Below are positions 27,347 to 36,318 of a DNA stretch of 64,000 nt, in pieces. A program made the position numbers and the translations under genes. Each line of letters starts with the position of its first letter. Position 1 is the stretch's first letter. The notes below the pieces were generated by a model, which did no database searches, was not told the DNA's origin, and saw only the letters and a program-made list of their open reading frames with translations. The stretch lies in assembly GCA_021324915.1 (NCBI GenBank), contig JAJPIC010000010.1:1-64000 (forward strand), read 5' to 3'. Source of the DNA: Beijerinckiaceae bacterium. GTDB taxonomy: Bacteria; Pseudomonadota; Alphaproteobacteria; Rhizobiales; Beijerinckiaceae.

Positions 27347-28582
27347 TCATTCGGCAGCGAGATCCAACCGTTCGCGAGCCCGCAATTCCTCTTCCCTCGT
27401 CTCGATATAGGCTCGTGTCAGCGGCACCTTATCGATGCTCTTGGCGATCTGAATCTGGAAGACGACCTGATCCTCATATTCGAAGGCGCATTGGGCGATC
27501 GACAGATAGAATTCCCACATCCGGCAGAACCTTTCACCGTAAAGCGCCTTTGCCTCGTCGCGATGCGCCAGAAATCGCCTGAGCCAATGCGCCAAAGTCT
27601 TCGCGTAATGCAGACGCAGGATTTCGATGTCGGTTGCATATAGGCCGGCGCGTTCGATAGCCGGCACGATTTCGGAGAGCGAGGGAATATAGCCGCCCGG
27701 GAAAATATATTTGAGCGCCCACGGATTGACGCCGCGCGGCGGCCCGTAACGGCCGATCGTATGGAGAAGCGCGACCCCATCCGGCGCAAGATGAGAGGCG
27801 AGCTTGCGGAAGAACAAGGAATAATGCGCGCGGCCCACATGTTCGAACATGCCGACCGAGACGATGCGATCGAACGTGCCGCGGATGTCGCGGTAGTCCT
27901 GCAAGAGGAAGGAAATATCCGCCTTCTCTTCCGCCAGGCGTGCCTCTGCAAAATCGAGCTGCGCCCGCGACAGTGTAAGACCTGTGACCCGCGCACTGCA
28001 GTATCTGGCGAGATAAAAGGCAAGTCCGCCGAAGCCGCAGCCGATGTCGAGCACGCGATGGCCTGGCTCGATCAGCAATTTGGCGGCGATATGCCTCTGC
28101 TTGGCCCGCTGCGCCGTGTCGAGATCGGCATCATCCGTTTCGAAATAGGCGCAAGAATATTGCCAGTCGGAATCGAGGAACAGGCGATAGAGATCATTGC
28201 CGATATCGTAATGATGCGCGACATTCGCGCTCGCGCGGCGTAAAGTGTTACGCATCATTTTCTGGATCGCGAGCCGCGTCTCTTGCAGAAGCTCGACCCA
28301 GCGTGAGCCGCCGCCCTGCGCCATATTGCGCATCGCAACCGCGATCACATCATAGATCGAGCCGCGCAGAACGACGATGCGACCCTCCATATAGAGCTCG
28401 CCGAAGGCAAGCTCCGGGTCGCGCAGCAGCTCCGCCTTTACGCCTTCGTCTTCTATTCTCACGAGCGGCGGCGGCTGCGTCTGCGCAGAGCCCACTGTGT
28501 AGCGCGTGCCGTCAGGCTCCTCGATCTCGATCGCGCCCACGCGAATGAGTTGCGCCAGAAACTTGCGAAACAATGTGCCCAT
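27347..28582 (-). CDS. cfa: Cyclopropane-fatty-acyl-phospholipid synthase
   Basis: The enzyme uses S-adenosylmethionine to convert unsaturated acyl chains of membrane phospholipids into cyclopropane rings. The 411-residue protein has the N-terminal lipid-binding region (ELAFGELYMEGRIVVLRGSIYD), the lead-in NVAHHYDIGNDLYRLFLDSDWQYSCAYF, the SAM motif VLDIGCGFGGLAFYLA and the C-terminal family blocks SVGMFEHVGR, KYIFPGGYIPSL and EFYLSIAQCAFEY. All are typical of the Cfa/UfaA family. The ATG at 28582 gives MGTLFRKFLAQL. It is divergent from the SulP gene with 140 bases between the starts. Confidence 0.95.
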   Translation of the reverse strand: MGTLFRKFLAQLIRVGAIEIEEPDGTRYTVGSAQTQPPPLVRIEDEGVKAELLRDPELAFGELYMEGRIVVLRGSIYDVIAVAMRNMAQGGGSRWVELLQETRLAIQKMMRNTLRRASANVAHHYDIGNDLYRLFLDSDWQYSCAYFETDDADLDTAQRAKQRHIAAKLLIEPGHRVLDIGCGFGGLAFYLARYCSARVTGLTLSRAQLDFAEARLAEEKADISFLLQDYRDIRGTFDRIVSVGMFEHVGRAHYSLFFRKLASHLAPDGVALLHTIGRYGPPRGVNPWALKYIFPGGYIPSLSEIVPAIERAGLYATDIEILRLHYAKTLAHWLRRFLAHRDEAKALYGERFCRMWEFYLSIAQCAFEYEDQVVFQIQIAKSIDKVPLTRAYIETREEELRARERLDLAAE

Positions 28583-28722
28583 GGACTCTCAGCGTTTCGC
28601 GCGAAAGGAGGCCCGCGTCAATTGTGCCCAGGCGGCCAAAGCCTTCGCCCGTTATCAAAATTCTGTTCCCGTGTTTGCCCAGCGGCTTTAAGCTTCCGCC
28701 TTTTCGGGAATCGGGAGCCGGT

Positions 28723-30402
28723 ATGGTGCAAGGGCAGAGCCCGCAGGCGACGACGCGGCGCATTTGGCCGGCATTCCGCTCGTTGCAGGGCTATGGGTCC
28801 CGTTACCTTTCCGCCGATCTCGTCGCCGGGTTGAACCTTGCCGCGATCGCCATTCCTGCACAGATGGCGACGGCGCATTTGGCCGGATTTCCGCCGCAGA
28901 TCGGCTTCTTCGCATTTCTCGCCGGGACGATCGGCTTTGCGGCCTTCGGCGACAACCATCGGCTCTGCGCCTGCGCCGATTCGACAATCGCCCCGATTTT
29001 TTCCGGCAGTCTCACGCTGATCGCCGCAGCGGGCACGCAGGATTACGCCCTGCTCTGCGCCGCGCTCGCCCTCCTTGTCGGCGCAATTCTCGTGGCCGCC
29101 GGCGCTTTCCGCCTGGGCCGGATCAGCGATCTCCTGTCGATCCCGGTGACTGTCGGCTTTCTCGCAGGGATCGCCGCGCACATCATCTTTTCGCAATTGC
29201 CCGACATTTTCGGGACCGCGCCGCCTCAGGACATAGCCGGCGCCTTTGCCGCATTTGCCAAAGCCAATCCCTTCACGCTCGCCATTGCCTTCGGCGAACT
29301 TGCAGCCATTCTATTTTTCGAGCGATTGAGCGCACGCATTCCCGCGGCCCTCATCGGCCTTATCGTAGCGACTTGTGCGGTTCTTCTATTTCGGCTCGAG
29401 ACGCATGGCGTTGCCGTGCTGGGCGAGGTGCCGAACGCTTTGCCGACTTTCGGCCTGCCGGCGAGGCTTCCGGCCTTCGACCTCGAACAGGTCGTGCCGC
29501 TCGCCCTCATCATCGCGATCGTGATCATGGTACAGACGGCTGCCACGACGCGTTCATTTCCTTCCGACCCCGACAAGCCGCCGGACATCGACCGCGATTT
29601 CGTCGGCGTCGGCGCGGGCAGCCTGGTCGCCGGGCTCTTCGGCGCGTTTCCGGTCGATGCGAGCCCGCCTTCGACGGAGATCGTGGTGGCGAGCGGCGGG
29701 CGTTCGCAGCTCGCCTGCCTCATCGCGTCGCTGATCCTTCTTGTCTTGCTCCTGTTCGGCACGTCCCTTTTGCGCCACGTGCCGCAGGCGGCGCTTGCCG
29801 GCGTGTTGCTCTTCGTCGCGCTGAAGATCATCAGGTTCGATCGGATCGCGATCATTTACCGGCAATCCTTCCCCGAATTTCTACTGATAATTGCAACCGC
29901 CGCCGCGATCATTGTTCTGCCCATCGAGCAAGGTGTTGCAATCGGCATCGGGCTCTCGCTTGTCCACGGGATCTGGAGCATGGCGAGCGGGACGATCGTC
30001 GCGTTCGAGCGCGTGCCTGGAACTTCCATCTGGTGGCCGCCCCAGGCCGGCCAACGCGGCGAGACATTGGCCGGTGTCGCCGTGCTCGGCTTCGACGCGC
30101 CGCTCTCATTCCTGAACGCCGATCGTTTTCATCGCCAGCTAACAGCGGCGACGGAAGCTGCTTCGCCGAAATTGATCGTCCTCGAGGCGACCAGCATTTC
30201 CGAAATCGATTTCACCGCCGCCGAGATGCTCAAGCAAGTGATCCGCGAATGTCGTGCCGGCGGAGCCGAATTTGCCATCGCGCGCCTCGAATCGGTGCGC
30301 GCTCAGGAAGCGGTGCGCAGATTCAGGATCGAGGAGGCCTTGAGCGACAACCGCATTTTCCACAGCGTCGACGAGGCGGTCAAAGTGCTCGCCAAAGCAT
30401 GA
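28723..30402 (+). CDS. SulP-type anion transporter with STAS domain
   Basis: A 559-residue SLC26/SulP protein. A membrane domain of about ten helices (about 25-430; YLSADLVAGLNLAAIAIPAQMATAHLAG at its start, TTRSFPSDPDKPPDIDRDFVGVG in the middle) is followed by a cytoplasmic STAS domain (about 460-555; VAVLGFDAPLSFLNADRF, LIVLEATSISEIDFTAAEML). Substrates of the family include sulfate and bicarbonate; which applies is not visible. The ATG at 28723 follows GGGAG and puts a short tail before helix 1. The stop codon lies within the first copy of a tandem repeat. Confidence 0.92.
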   Translation: MVQGQSPQATTRRIWPAFRSLQGYGSRYLSADLVAGLNLAAIAIPAQMATAHLAGFPPQIGFFAFLAGTIGFAAFGDNHRLCACADSTIAPIFSGSLTLIAAAGTQDYALLCAALALLVGAILVAAGAFRLGRISDLLSIPVTVGFLAGIAAHIIFSQLPDIFGTAPPQDIAGAFAAFAKANPFTLAIAFGELAAILFFERLSARIPAALIGLIVATCAVLLFRLETHGVAVLGEVPNALPTFGLPARLPAFDLEQVVPLALIIAIVIMVQTAATTRSFPSDPDKPPDIDRDFVGVGAGSLVAGLFGAFPVDASPPSTEIVVASGGRSQLACLIASLILLVLLLFGTSLLRHVPQAALAGVLLFVALKIIRFDRIAIIYRQSFPEFLLIIATAAAIIVLPIEQGVAIGIGLSLVHGIWSMASGTIVAFERVPGTSIWWPPQAGQRGETLAGVAVLGFDAPLSFLNADRFHRQLTAATEAASPKLIVLEATSISEIDFTAAEMLKQVIRECRAGGAEFAIARLESVRAQEAVRRFRIEEALSDNRIFHSVDEAVKVLAKA

Positions 30403-30590
30403 TCCCGAAAAGTAGAGACCGGTTTTCGGACAAGATCATGCGCAAAAAGCATGATCCCGAAAAGTGGAGGCCGGTTTTCGGACAAGATCATGCGAAAGAA
30501 GCACGATCCCGAAAAGTGGAGGCCGGTTTTCGGACAAGATCATGCGCAAAAAGCATGATCCCGAAAACTGGAAGCCGGTTTTCGTGGGCC
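30397..30590. repeat. Tandem array of a 52-bp palindromic element, about 3.7 copies
   Basis: Units begin GCATGATCCCGAAAAG at 30397, 30449, 30501 (GCACGATC) and 30553, a period of exactly 52 bases. Each unit carries CCGGTTTTCGGACAAGATCATGC, so the ends are reverse complements and each unit can fold into a hairpin. Units differ by a few point changes; the last is cut short. The first copy contains the stop codon of the SulP gene. The element is related to single copies elsewhere in the window. It is not a CRISPR: there are no unique spacers. Confidence 0.93.
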
Positions 30591-30606
30591 GCGCACTTAA
30601 ATGCGC

Positions 30607-30888
30607 TCAGATCGGCGTGAGACGCGTCCGCCGCGATTTGCGCTCGACAATTACCGTGCGGGCCGTGCCTTCGCGGCTCGTCGCGACGACGCGCGGAGCC
30701 TGGCGCATGGTCTTCATCACTTCCGCGCGAACCACCTCGACCGGCAGATCCATGAATCCGGCGGCGATTTCGATCTGCTCGGCCAACTGATCGGTGAGAC
30801 CTTGTGCGGCAGTGATCGCTTCTTCAAGCGTTGGCGGATCATGCCGGACACGGCGCGGTCCATATTTAGTTTCCCAAGTATCCGACAT
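30607..30888 (-). CDS. Conserved hypothetical protein
   Basis: A 93-residue cytoplasmic protein without a recognised domain. It starts MSDTWETKYGPRRVRHDPPTLEE, has a helical middle (AITAAQGLTDQLAEQIEIAA, then LPVEVVRAEVMKTM) and ends in a basic tail (TVIVERKSRRTRLTPI). Short proteins of this pattern occur in Hyphomicrobiales; no role is known. AAGGGG lies eight bases before the ATG at 30888, supporting translation. It sits between two palindromic repeat arrays. Confidence 0.75.
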   Translation of the reverse strand: MSDTWETKYGPRRVRHDPPTLEEAITAAQGLTDQLAEQIEIAAGFMDLPVEVVRAEVMKTMRQAPRVVATSREGTARTVIVERKSRRTRLTPI

Positions 30889-30986
30889 CAAATGCGCCCC
30901 TTCGCGCGATAATTATCGCGAGATGATCGCGTTGCAGCAAGATCCGGGGGCCGCGACAATTGGCGCGAAACATTCGAGTTCCTGAG

Positions 30987-31084
30987 CGTCGGATTGTCCC
31001 AAAACCGGTGCCCACTTTCGGGTCCGATGCTTTTCTCGAGCATCGGATTGTCCCAAAACCGGTGCCCACTTTGGGTCCGATGCT
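30987..31084. repeat. Two tandem copies of a palindromic element (GCATCGGATTGTCCC family)
   Basis: Two units at about 30987-31031 and 31040-31084 (period 54), each reading G-C-[A/G]-T-C-GGATTGTCCCAAAACCGG, then TGCCCACTTT, then GGGTCCGATGC. The outer parts GCATCGGA and TCCGATGC are inverted repeats, so each copy is a palindrome. This is a second family, different from the GCATGATC elements. It abuts the end of rdgB and could form hairpins in the rdgB 3' end. Confidence 0.9.
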
Positions 31085-31717
31085 TTAGAGGCAAGCTTTT
31101 GCGAAAGCCTGGAAGGCGCGGGCGCGATGCGAGAGCGCCGGAGATCCGTCTGCGGGAATGGCTTGCTTTTCGGCCGTCATCATCTCGCCGAAGGTTCGCT
31201 TCAATCCATCGGGAAGGAAAATAGGGTCATAGCCAAAACCGAGTGTCCCGCGCGGCGGAAAGACGAGCGTGCCGTCGACCTTGCCTTCGAAGCTTTCGAC
31301 CGCTCCATCCGGCCGAGCGAGCGCGATCACCGAGATGAAATGCGCACGATAGGGCGGTTCAGCACCCGTCGCGCGTATCGCGGCCTCGACCTTTTCGATC
31401 GCAGCGGCGAAATCGCGCGGGCCGCCGGGCCCTATCTCCGCCCAGCGGGCCGATTGGAGCCCCGGCGCGCCGCCGAGCGCATCGACACAGAGCCCGGAAT
31501 CATCCGCAAGCGCCGGCAAGCCCGAGGCCTGCGCCGCCGCACGCGCCTTCAATTCGGCATTTTCCACGAACGTGGCGCCCGTCTCTTCCGGTTCCGGCAG
31601 GCCGAGTTCGCCGGCGGAAACCGTGTCGATCCCGTAGGGCGCGAGCAATTCCCGCATTTCCCAAAGCTTGCCCGAATTATGGGTCGCGATGACGAGCCGG
31701 CCGCTCAACCGCGTCAT
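31085..31717 (-). CDS. rdgB: XTP/dITP pyrophosphatase (non-canonical purine NTP)
   Basis: RdgB/HAM1 hydrolyses dITP, XTP and ITP to monophosphates and keeps deaminated purines out of DNA and RNA. The 210-residue protein has the signature [40 protein letters not shown] and the substrate loop [15 protein letters not shown]. The C-terminal [10 protein letters not shown] is typical. The ATG at 31717 overlaps the rph stop by one base (TGATG), so rph and rdgB are translationally coupled. Confidence 0.97.
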   Translation of the reverse strand: MTRLSGRLVIATHNSGKLWEMRELLAPYGIDTVSAGELGLPEPEETGATFVENAELKARAAAQASGLPALADDSGLCVDALGGAPGLQSARWAEIGPGGPRDFAAAIEKVEAAIRATGAEPPYRAHFISVIALARPDGAVESFEGKVDGTLVFPPRGTLGFGYDPIFLPDGLKRTFGEMMTAEKQAIPADGSPALSHRARAFQAFAKACL

Positions 31718-32430
31718 CAAGCAATCGCCTGTTTCTGCAATTCGATGAGCCGGGCGATCCCGGCGCGCGCGAGACCGAGCATCGTGACGAGATCGGCCTC
31801 GCCGAACACCGCCGCTTCCGCCGTCGCCTGGACCTCGACCAGGGAGCCCGCGCCGGTAATGACGAAATTTGCATCCGTCTCCGCTGCGACATCTTCCGCG
31901 TAATCGAGATCGAGCACCGCCTGGCCGCTCGACATCCCGCAAGACACCGCCGCGACATGATCGCGCAACGGAATGTCCTTGATGATCGAGCGCCCGTGCA
32001 TCCATTTGAGACAATCGCGCAGCGCAACCCAAGCGCCGGTAATCGCTGCCGTTCGCGTGCCGCCGTCGGCCTGCAGGACGTCGCAGTCGATCGTGATCTG
32101 GCGCTCGCCGATTGCTTGCAAATCGGTGACCGCGCGCAAGCTGCGGCCGATGAGCCGCTGAATCTCCTGCGTGCGTCCGGATTGGCGTCCCGCCGTCACC
32201 TCGCGCTTGCAGCGCGTTTGAGTGGCGCGCGGCAGCATGGAATATTCGGCCGTTATCCAGCCGCGGCCCTGGCCGCGCAGCCATTGCGGCGGCTTGTCTT
32301 CGAGCGAGGCCGTGCACAGAACATGCGTATCGCCGAATTTAACGAGACAGGATCCTTCCGCAAACCGCGCGACATTGCGCTCGAGCGTGACAGGTCGCAA
32401 TTCATCAGGCGCGCGTTTGGAAGGACGCAT
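31717..32430 (-). CDS. rph: Ribonuclease PH
   Basis: RNase PH is a phosphorolytic 3'-5' exoribonuclease that trims tRNA 3' ends. The 237-residue protein starts [19 protein letters not shown] and carries [45 protein letters not shown] and DADGGTR-like ([18 protein letters not shown]) blocks with the conserved phosphate-site arginines. In many alphaproteobacteria hrcA lies divergently upstream; here that position holds an intergenic region and an exported protein gene. Confidence 0.98.
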   Translation of the reverse strand: MRPSKRAPDELRPVTLERNVARFAEGSCLVKFGDTHVLCTASLEDKPPQWLRGQGRGWITAEYSMLPRATQTRCKREVTAGRQSGRTQEIQRLIGRSLRAVTDLQAIGERQITIDCDVLQADGGTRTAAITGAWVALRDCLKWMHGRSIIKDIPLRDHVAAVSCGMSSGQAVLDLDYAEDVAAETDANFVITGAGSLVEVQATAEAAVFGEADLVTMLGLARAGIARLIELQKQAIA

Positions 32431-32795
32431 GAAATCCTCTGACTGGTTTTAAAATGCAATTTGGCGGCGGGCGAATTCCGGAGCTGATGCTTAGGCGGTT
32501 CGGGCCCCCCGCGCAACAGCGAAGCTCGCCAGGGATTATGTCGACTGTTGCATGAGGACCGAAGCGCGGGCCTTGCAGCACTTGTGAAGCCGCAGGCGCG
32601 CTTTTTCCGAAACAGAATATTGGCTTTGCGCGTTGGATCTTTGCCGTGCCGGTCGCGGTGCGAAAAGCGCGGACACGGCCGTGGCGGCCTGGACCGGGAT
32701 CCTGCCTCCGGGCTCCAGAAGCGATCTCGCGATGATTTGGATCGATGCCGAATCCGCAGATCTAACCCTTCACCGCAACCATGAGAGGTTCAGCG
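32431..32795. other. Intergenic region between rph and an exported protein gene
   Basis: A 365-base gap between divergent genes. It must carry the promoters of rph-rdgB and of the gene at 32796. Short frames on the plus strand here are Arg-rich and lack ribosome binding sites. No heat-shock CIRCE element, as found near hrcA, was seen. No other signal was identified. Confidence 0.5.
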
Positions 32796-33173
32796 ATGAA
32801 AAGCCTATTTATTGGAACTTTGGTCGTTGCCGGCTTCGTTGGCTTCGCCCCGCTTGCCTATGCCACCGGCCCGGGCTGCGTGCCTCCTGGGGCGGCGCTG
32901 GCCCATGCGCAGATGGTCACGAGCAGCGCCGGGGGCGTGGCGGTTCAGCTCGGCGGCGATCAAGCCGAAGACTTCCTCGACTACGTCAACGACCATGTCG
33001 GACATTCGACCGACCTGTGGGGGCAAGGCGTGCTTGTCGAACGCTTCCCGGCGCTCGGCTTTGACACGATCGCAATCATCGACGATGGCTGCGTCGACGA
33101 AGCGAAAGCCTTAAGGCTCGATCCGGCGACGACAGACCTTGCCTTGCAGGCCTCGCAACACGCCTTCGATTGA
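32796..33173 (+). CDS. Small exported protein of unknown function
   Basis: A 125-residue protein not recognised as a known family. Signal peptide MKSLFIGTLVVAGFVGFAPL with cleavage after AYA; the mature part is about 100 residues, acidic, with two Cys (GPGCVPP and DDGCVDE) that may form a disulfide, and a helical segment DQAEDFLDYVNDHVGHSTD. GAGAGG lies eight bases before the ATG at 32796; an in-frame ATG five codons upstream is less likely. It converges with the SDR gene. Confidence 0.7.
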   Translation: MKSLFIGTLVVAGFVGFAPLAYATGPGCVPPGAALAHAQMVTSSAGGVAVQLGGDQAEDFLDYVNDHVGHSTDLWGQGVLVERFPALGFDTIAIIDDGCVDEAKALRLDPATTDLALQASQHAFD

Positions 33174-33188
33174 GGCGCCGCGAACCGA

Positions 33189-34034
33189 TCATTGGGGCCA
33201 GTCGGCCCCGGTGAGCGCGACGCTCTTTTGCCAGAGCGCGGCAGCAAGACCATCGTCTTGCGCCGCGCGGGCCGGTGCGAGCGGCTTGCAATTCGAGAAA
33301 TATTCCCCGCTCACGTCGGCGACTTCGGGCGAAGAGGCGAGATAGATGATCGTCTCGGCGCCCTTCTCCGGCGAAATAGCAAAACGTTGCACGAGCTTCA
33401 GCAGAGGGCTGATGATTCCGCCACTCTCGTGGCCGAAACGTGTCGCCACGAAACCTGGGTGAAGCGCATTGACGGTGACGGAGGTACCCTTAAGTCGGCG
33501 CGCCAGCTCTCGCGTGAAAAGGATATTTTCGAGCTTGGCGCGCGCATAGGCCTGAAGGCTCGTATATTTTTCGGTCTGCAGATCGTCGATGTCGAAGCGC
33601 GCGCCGCGATGCGCCTCGGACGACGTATTGACGATCCGCGCTGGCGCCGAGGCGAGGAGCCGCTCGCGCAGGCCCATGGTAACGACGAAATAAGAGAGAT
33701 GATCGAGCGCGAAGGTCATCTCGAATCCGTCCTGCGTCAGCTGACGATTGGCGAACATGGCCCCTGCATTATTGATGAGCACGTCAATGCGCGGCTCGGC
33801 CACGGCGATCTCGGCCGCGACGCGCCTCATATCGGCGAGCTGCGCCAGATCGGCATAAAAGATCCTATGTGCAAGGCCTGGCGCTACTTCGTTCAGCCGC
33901 GCGAGCGTCGCCTCGCCGCGCTTCGGATTGCGCGCGACCGCCACGATCCGCGCGCCCATGGCTGCCAGCTTAACAGCCGCGACTTCGCCTATCCCAGAAG
34001 TCGCGCCGGTCATGACCACGGTTTTGCCTTGCAT
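33189..34034 (-). CDS. Short-chain dehydrogenase/reductase
   Basis: A 281-residue NAD(P)-dependent oxidoreductase of the classical SDR type, most like the retinol dehydrogenase/WW-domain oxidoreductase group. It has the cofactor motif TGATSGIG (10-17), NNAGAMF, the catalytic Ser in IVNTSSEAHRG and YxxxK in QAYARAKLENI. VNALHPGFVATRFG is the expected post-catalytic segment. The arginine in VARNPKRG after the second strand suggests NADP preference. The substrate is unknown. It is next to pqqE but a palindromic repeat separates them, so it need not belong to the pqq operon. Confidence 0.9.
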   Translation of the reverse strand: MQGKTVVMTGATSGIGEVAAVKLAAMGARIVAVARNPKRGEATLARLNEVAPGLAHRIFYADLAQLADMRRVAAEIAVAEPRIDVLINNAGAMFANRQLTQDGFEMTFALDHLSYFVVTMGLRERLLASAPARIVNTSSEAHRGARFDIDDLQTEKYTSLQAYARAKLENILFTRELARRLKGTSVTVNALHPGFVATRFGHESGGIISPLLKLVQRFAISPEKGAETIIYLASSPEVADVSGEYFSNCKPLAPARAAQDDGLAAALWQKSVALTGADWPQ

Positions 34035-34071
34035 CGTCGAACCTCGCGCGTATCGGCGACGCAGGGCCTTC

Positions 34072-34147
34072 GCATGATCTTTCGGAAAACCGGAAACCGC
34101 TTTTCCTGATCATGCACTTTACCGGAAACCACTTTTCCGGATCATGC
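34072..34147. repeat. Double palindromic element (GCATGATC family)
   Basis: One and a half to two copies of the GCATGATC-type element: GCATGATCTTTCGGAAAACC at the left, TTTTCCTGATCATGCACTTT in the middle and ACTTTTCCGGATCATGC at the right end. It lies within the bases between pqqE and the SDR gene and ends one base before the pqqE stop codon, so it could act as a 3' hairpin for the pqq transcript. Confidence 0.85.
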
Positions 34148-34148
34148 T

Positions 34149-35282
34149 CTAAGCCGGCACCTGCGTCTTGAGCATGCGATAATTATAATCAGATGCCGGC
34201 ACGTTTTCATCGACCTCGTCGAAAGTCGCGGCGATTTCTGACACTTTGTCGTGATGCGGGGAGAGATGACAAATCGGATCGGCGTTGCGCGCATCCCCGG
34301 TGAGCGCCAGCGCCTGGCAGCGGCAGCCGCCGAAATCGACGGTCTTGCGCGGGCAAGAGCGGCAAGGCTCGCGCATCCATTCCGTGCCGCGGAAAGCATT
34401 GAACGCCGGCGCGTTGAACCAAATGTCGCCGAGCGAATGGTCGCGCACGTTCCAGAATTCGAGCCCGGGAATGGTTTCGGCAGCATGGCAAGGCAGAACC
34501 TTGCCGTGCGGGTTGACATTCAGCGTTCGCTTCGCCCAGCCGCCCATGCATGCCTTCGGATAGCGGGCGTAATAATCCGGAATGACATGATCGATGACGA
34601 TTTTTCCGGCATAGGTTTCGCGCAGGGCTTCGACTTCCGCGACCGCCTTGTCGACCTGCGCGCGAGACGGCATCAGGGCCTTACGGTTGACGAGCGCCCA
34701 GACGTAATATTGCGTATGCGCGATCTCGACTCGTCGCGCACCGAGCTCGACGGCAAATTCGACCATGCGCCCGGCGCGGGCGATATTGGCGCGGTGAATG
34801 ACGGCATTGACGGTGAGCGGAAGGCCCGCTTCGTTCACCCATTTAGCGACATCCATCTTGCGCGCGAAGGCGCCTTTGTAGCCGGCGATCCTGTCGGCGG
34901 ATTCCGGCGCGGCGTCCTGGATCGAGAGCTGCACATGGTCAAGACCGGCGTCAGCCAATTGCTTGAGGCGCTCTTGCGTCAGGCCGATGCCCGAGGTGAT
35001 GAGATTGGTATAGAGCCCGACTTTCTTGCAATGCGCGACGATCTCGACGAGGTCGCGGCGCGCCGCCGGCTCCCCGCCGGAGAGATGCGCATGCAGGATG
35101 CCTATTGCGGCAGCTTCCGAAAAGACCCGCATCCAGTCGTGAGTTTCGAGTTCGCCGGCGCGCTGTTCGAGCTCGATCGGATTTGAACAATAAGGGCAAC
35201 CGAGCGGGCAGCGATGCGTCAACTCGGCAAGAATGCCGACCGGAGCCGCAATGGGCGTCGGCGTGGTCTCAAGCGCATTCAT
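34149..35282 (-). CDS. pqqE: PQQ biosynthesis radical SAM enzyme PqqE
   Basis: PqqE is the radical SAM enzyme that links Glu and Tyr of PqqA by a carbon-carbon bond, the first chemical step of PQQ synthesis. The 377-residue protein has the SAM-cluster motif RCPLGCPYC (Cys25, 29, 32), [13 protein letters not shown], and a C-terminal SPASM-like region with auxiliary cluster cysteines ([35 protein letters not shown]). It works with the chaperone PqqD encoded just upstream; pqqD and pqqE overlap by four bases (ATGA). Confidence 0.97.
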   Translation of the reverse strand: MNALETTPTPIAAPVGILAELTHRCPLGCPYCSNPIELEQRAGELETHDWMRVFSEAAAIGILHAHLSGGEPAARRDLVEIVAHCKKVGLYTNLITSGIGLTQERLKQLADAGLDHVQLSIQDAAPESADRIAGYKGAFARKMDVAKWVNEAGLPLTVNAVIHRANIARAGRMVEFAVELGARRVEIAHTQYYVWALVNRKALMPSRAQVDKAVAEVEALRETYAGKIVIDHVIPDYYARYPKACMGGWAKRTLNVNPHGKVLPCHAAETIPGLEFWNVRDHSLGDIWFNAPAFNAFRGTEWMREPCRSCPRKTVDFGGCRCQALALTGDARNADPICHLSPHHDKVSEIAATFDEVDENVPASDYNYRMLKTQVPA

Positions 35283-35566
35283 AGGTCCACCATCCGTTTG
35301 GCGGCGAGTTCACTAAGGAGCGCCTTGACGTCGGCATCGACGCGGTCGCGCTCGGCATTGAACTTTGCGGCGAGATCATCGACGATCTCACTCAATGTGG
35401 CGGTTCCATCGCAGCGCTTCAAGATCTCGACCGCGATGGGGTTGGTTTTCAAGACGCGTTCGGGGGCGAGCAATAACCATTCGCCGCGCGTCTCGTCGTG
35501 TTTCAGATGCACGCCGCGCGGCAGGCGCGGCTTGGCCTGATCGCTTATGGTCGCGAGATTGCTCAT
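35279..35566 (-). CDS. pqqD: PQQ biosynthesis peptide chaperone PqqD
   Basis: A 95-residue RRE (RiPP recognition element) protein that binds the PqqA peptide and presents it to PqqE. Typical features are [38 protein letters not shown] and the helical end [21 protein letters not shown]. Start chosen at ATG 35566, which overlaps the pqqC stop (ATGA). Confidence 0.95.
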   Translation of the reverse strand: MSNLATISDQAKPRLPRGVHLKHDETRGEWLLLAPERVLKTNPIAVEILKRCDGTATLSEIVDDLAAKFNAERDRVDADVKALLSELAAKRMVDL

Positions 35567-36318
35567 GCCGCTTTGCCGCGCTCTGCAGCTATCGTACCGG
35601 GCACCCATGCGCCGGGCGGCAGCGCTTTGTCGACATAGGCGCTCCACAGCGCGTCGAGCTGCGCCCAGAGCACATTGCACTTGAACTCGAGCGCCTTGAT
35701 CGCGAGCTCCTGTTCGGCGCGCGTCCCGGCATGGGCTTTGACGTAGTCGAGCGCCCATTCCGAATCCCGCTTCGCCTGCGGCGGGCGCTGCGAGAAATAG
35801 GCGAGCGTCTCCTTGCTGACGAAATCGTAGTTGGCCAGCATGCCGCTCATGCGCTCGCTGATGATATTGGGCGAGAAGAGCTCGGTGAGCGACGAGGCGA
35901 CCGCCTCGAGCGGGCTGCGCGTGCGGCAGAATTCGACATAGGCATCGACGGCGAAACGCGTCGCCGGCAGAATGCCTTCGGTCGAGACGACGTAGTCGCG
36001 GGGAAAACCGAGACTATCGGTGAGCTTCAGCCAGCGCTCGATGCCGCCGTCGCCCGGCTTGAGGCCGTCGTGATCTTCGATCCGCTTGCGCCATTGGCGC
36101 CTGTCTTCCGTATCGGTGAGGCGCGTGAGAACCGTCGCGTCCTTGATCGGGATCATCGACTGATAATAATAGCGATTGAGCGCCCAGGCCTGAATTTCCT
36201 CGTAAGTGCACTGGCCGCTATATTGGCGGCGATGAAAGCGATGCCGATTGTGATAGCGCTCGGCTCCCACGTTGCGTAGCGCGGTCTCTAGGTCCTCGGG
36301 GCTCATAAGCGCGCTCAT
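35563..36318 (-). CDS. pqqC: Pyrroloquinoline-quinone synthase PqqC
   Basis: PqqC is the cofactorless oxidase that catalyses the final ring closure and eight-electron oxidation to PQQ. The 251-residue all-helical protein has RYHNRHRFHRRQYSGQC, QAWALNRYYYQSMIPIKDA, WLKLTDSLGF and the C-terminal EFKCNVLWAQLDALWSAYV. The start at 36318 (MSALMSPEDLE) is chosen because it overlaps the pqqB stop by ATGA and fits family length. Confidence 0.97.
   Translation of the reverse strand: MSALMSPEDLETALRNVGAERYHNRHRFHRRQYSGQCTYEEIQAWALNRYYYQSMIPIKDATVLTRLTDTEDRRQWRKRIEDHDGLKPGDGGIERWLKLTDSLGFPRDYVVSTEGILPATRFAVDAYVEFCRTRSPLEAVASSLTELFSPNIISERMSGMLANYDFVSKETLAYFSQRPPQAKRDSEWALDYVKAHAGTRAEQELAIKALEFKCNVLWAQLDALWSAYVDKALPPGAWVPGTIAAERGKAA

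Noticed and set aside
30397..30590. Possible CRISPR array
   Set aside because: The 52-base units are directly tandem, with no unique spacers of constant length and no cas genes; each unit is itself a palindrome.
28764..30620. Long plus-strand open frame overlapping the SulP gene and reading through the 52-base repeats
   Set aside because: Arg/Ser-rich shadow of the SulP gene in another frame; the repeat translation has no protein character.
32548..32784. 78-codon plus-strand open frame in the rph upstream gap
   Set aside because: Arg-rich, no ribosome binding site, no similarity that I recognise.
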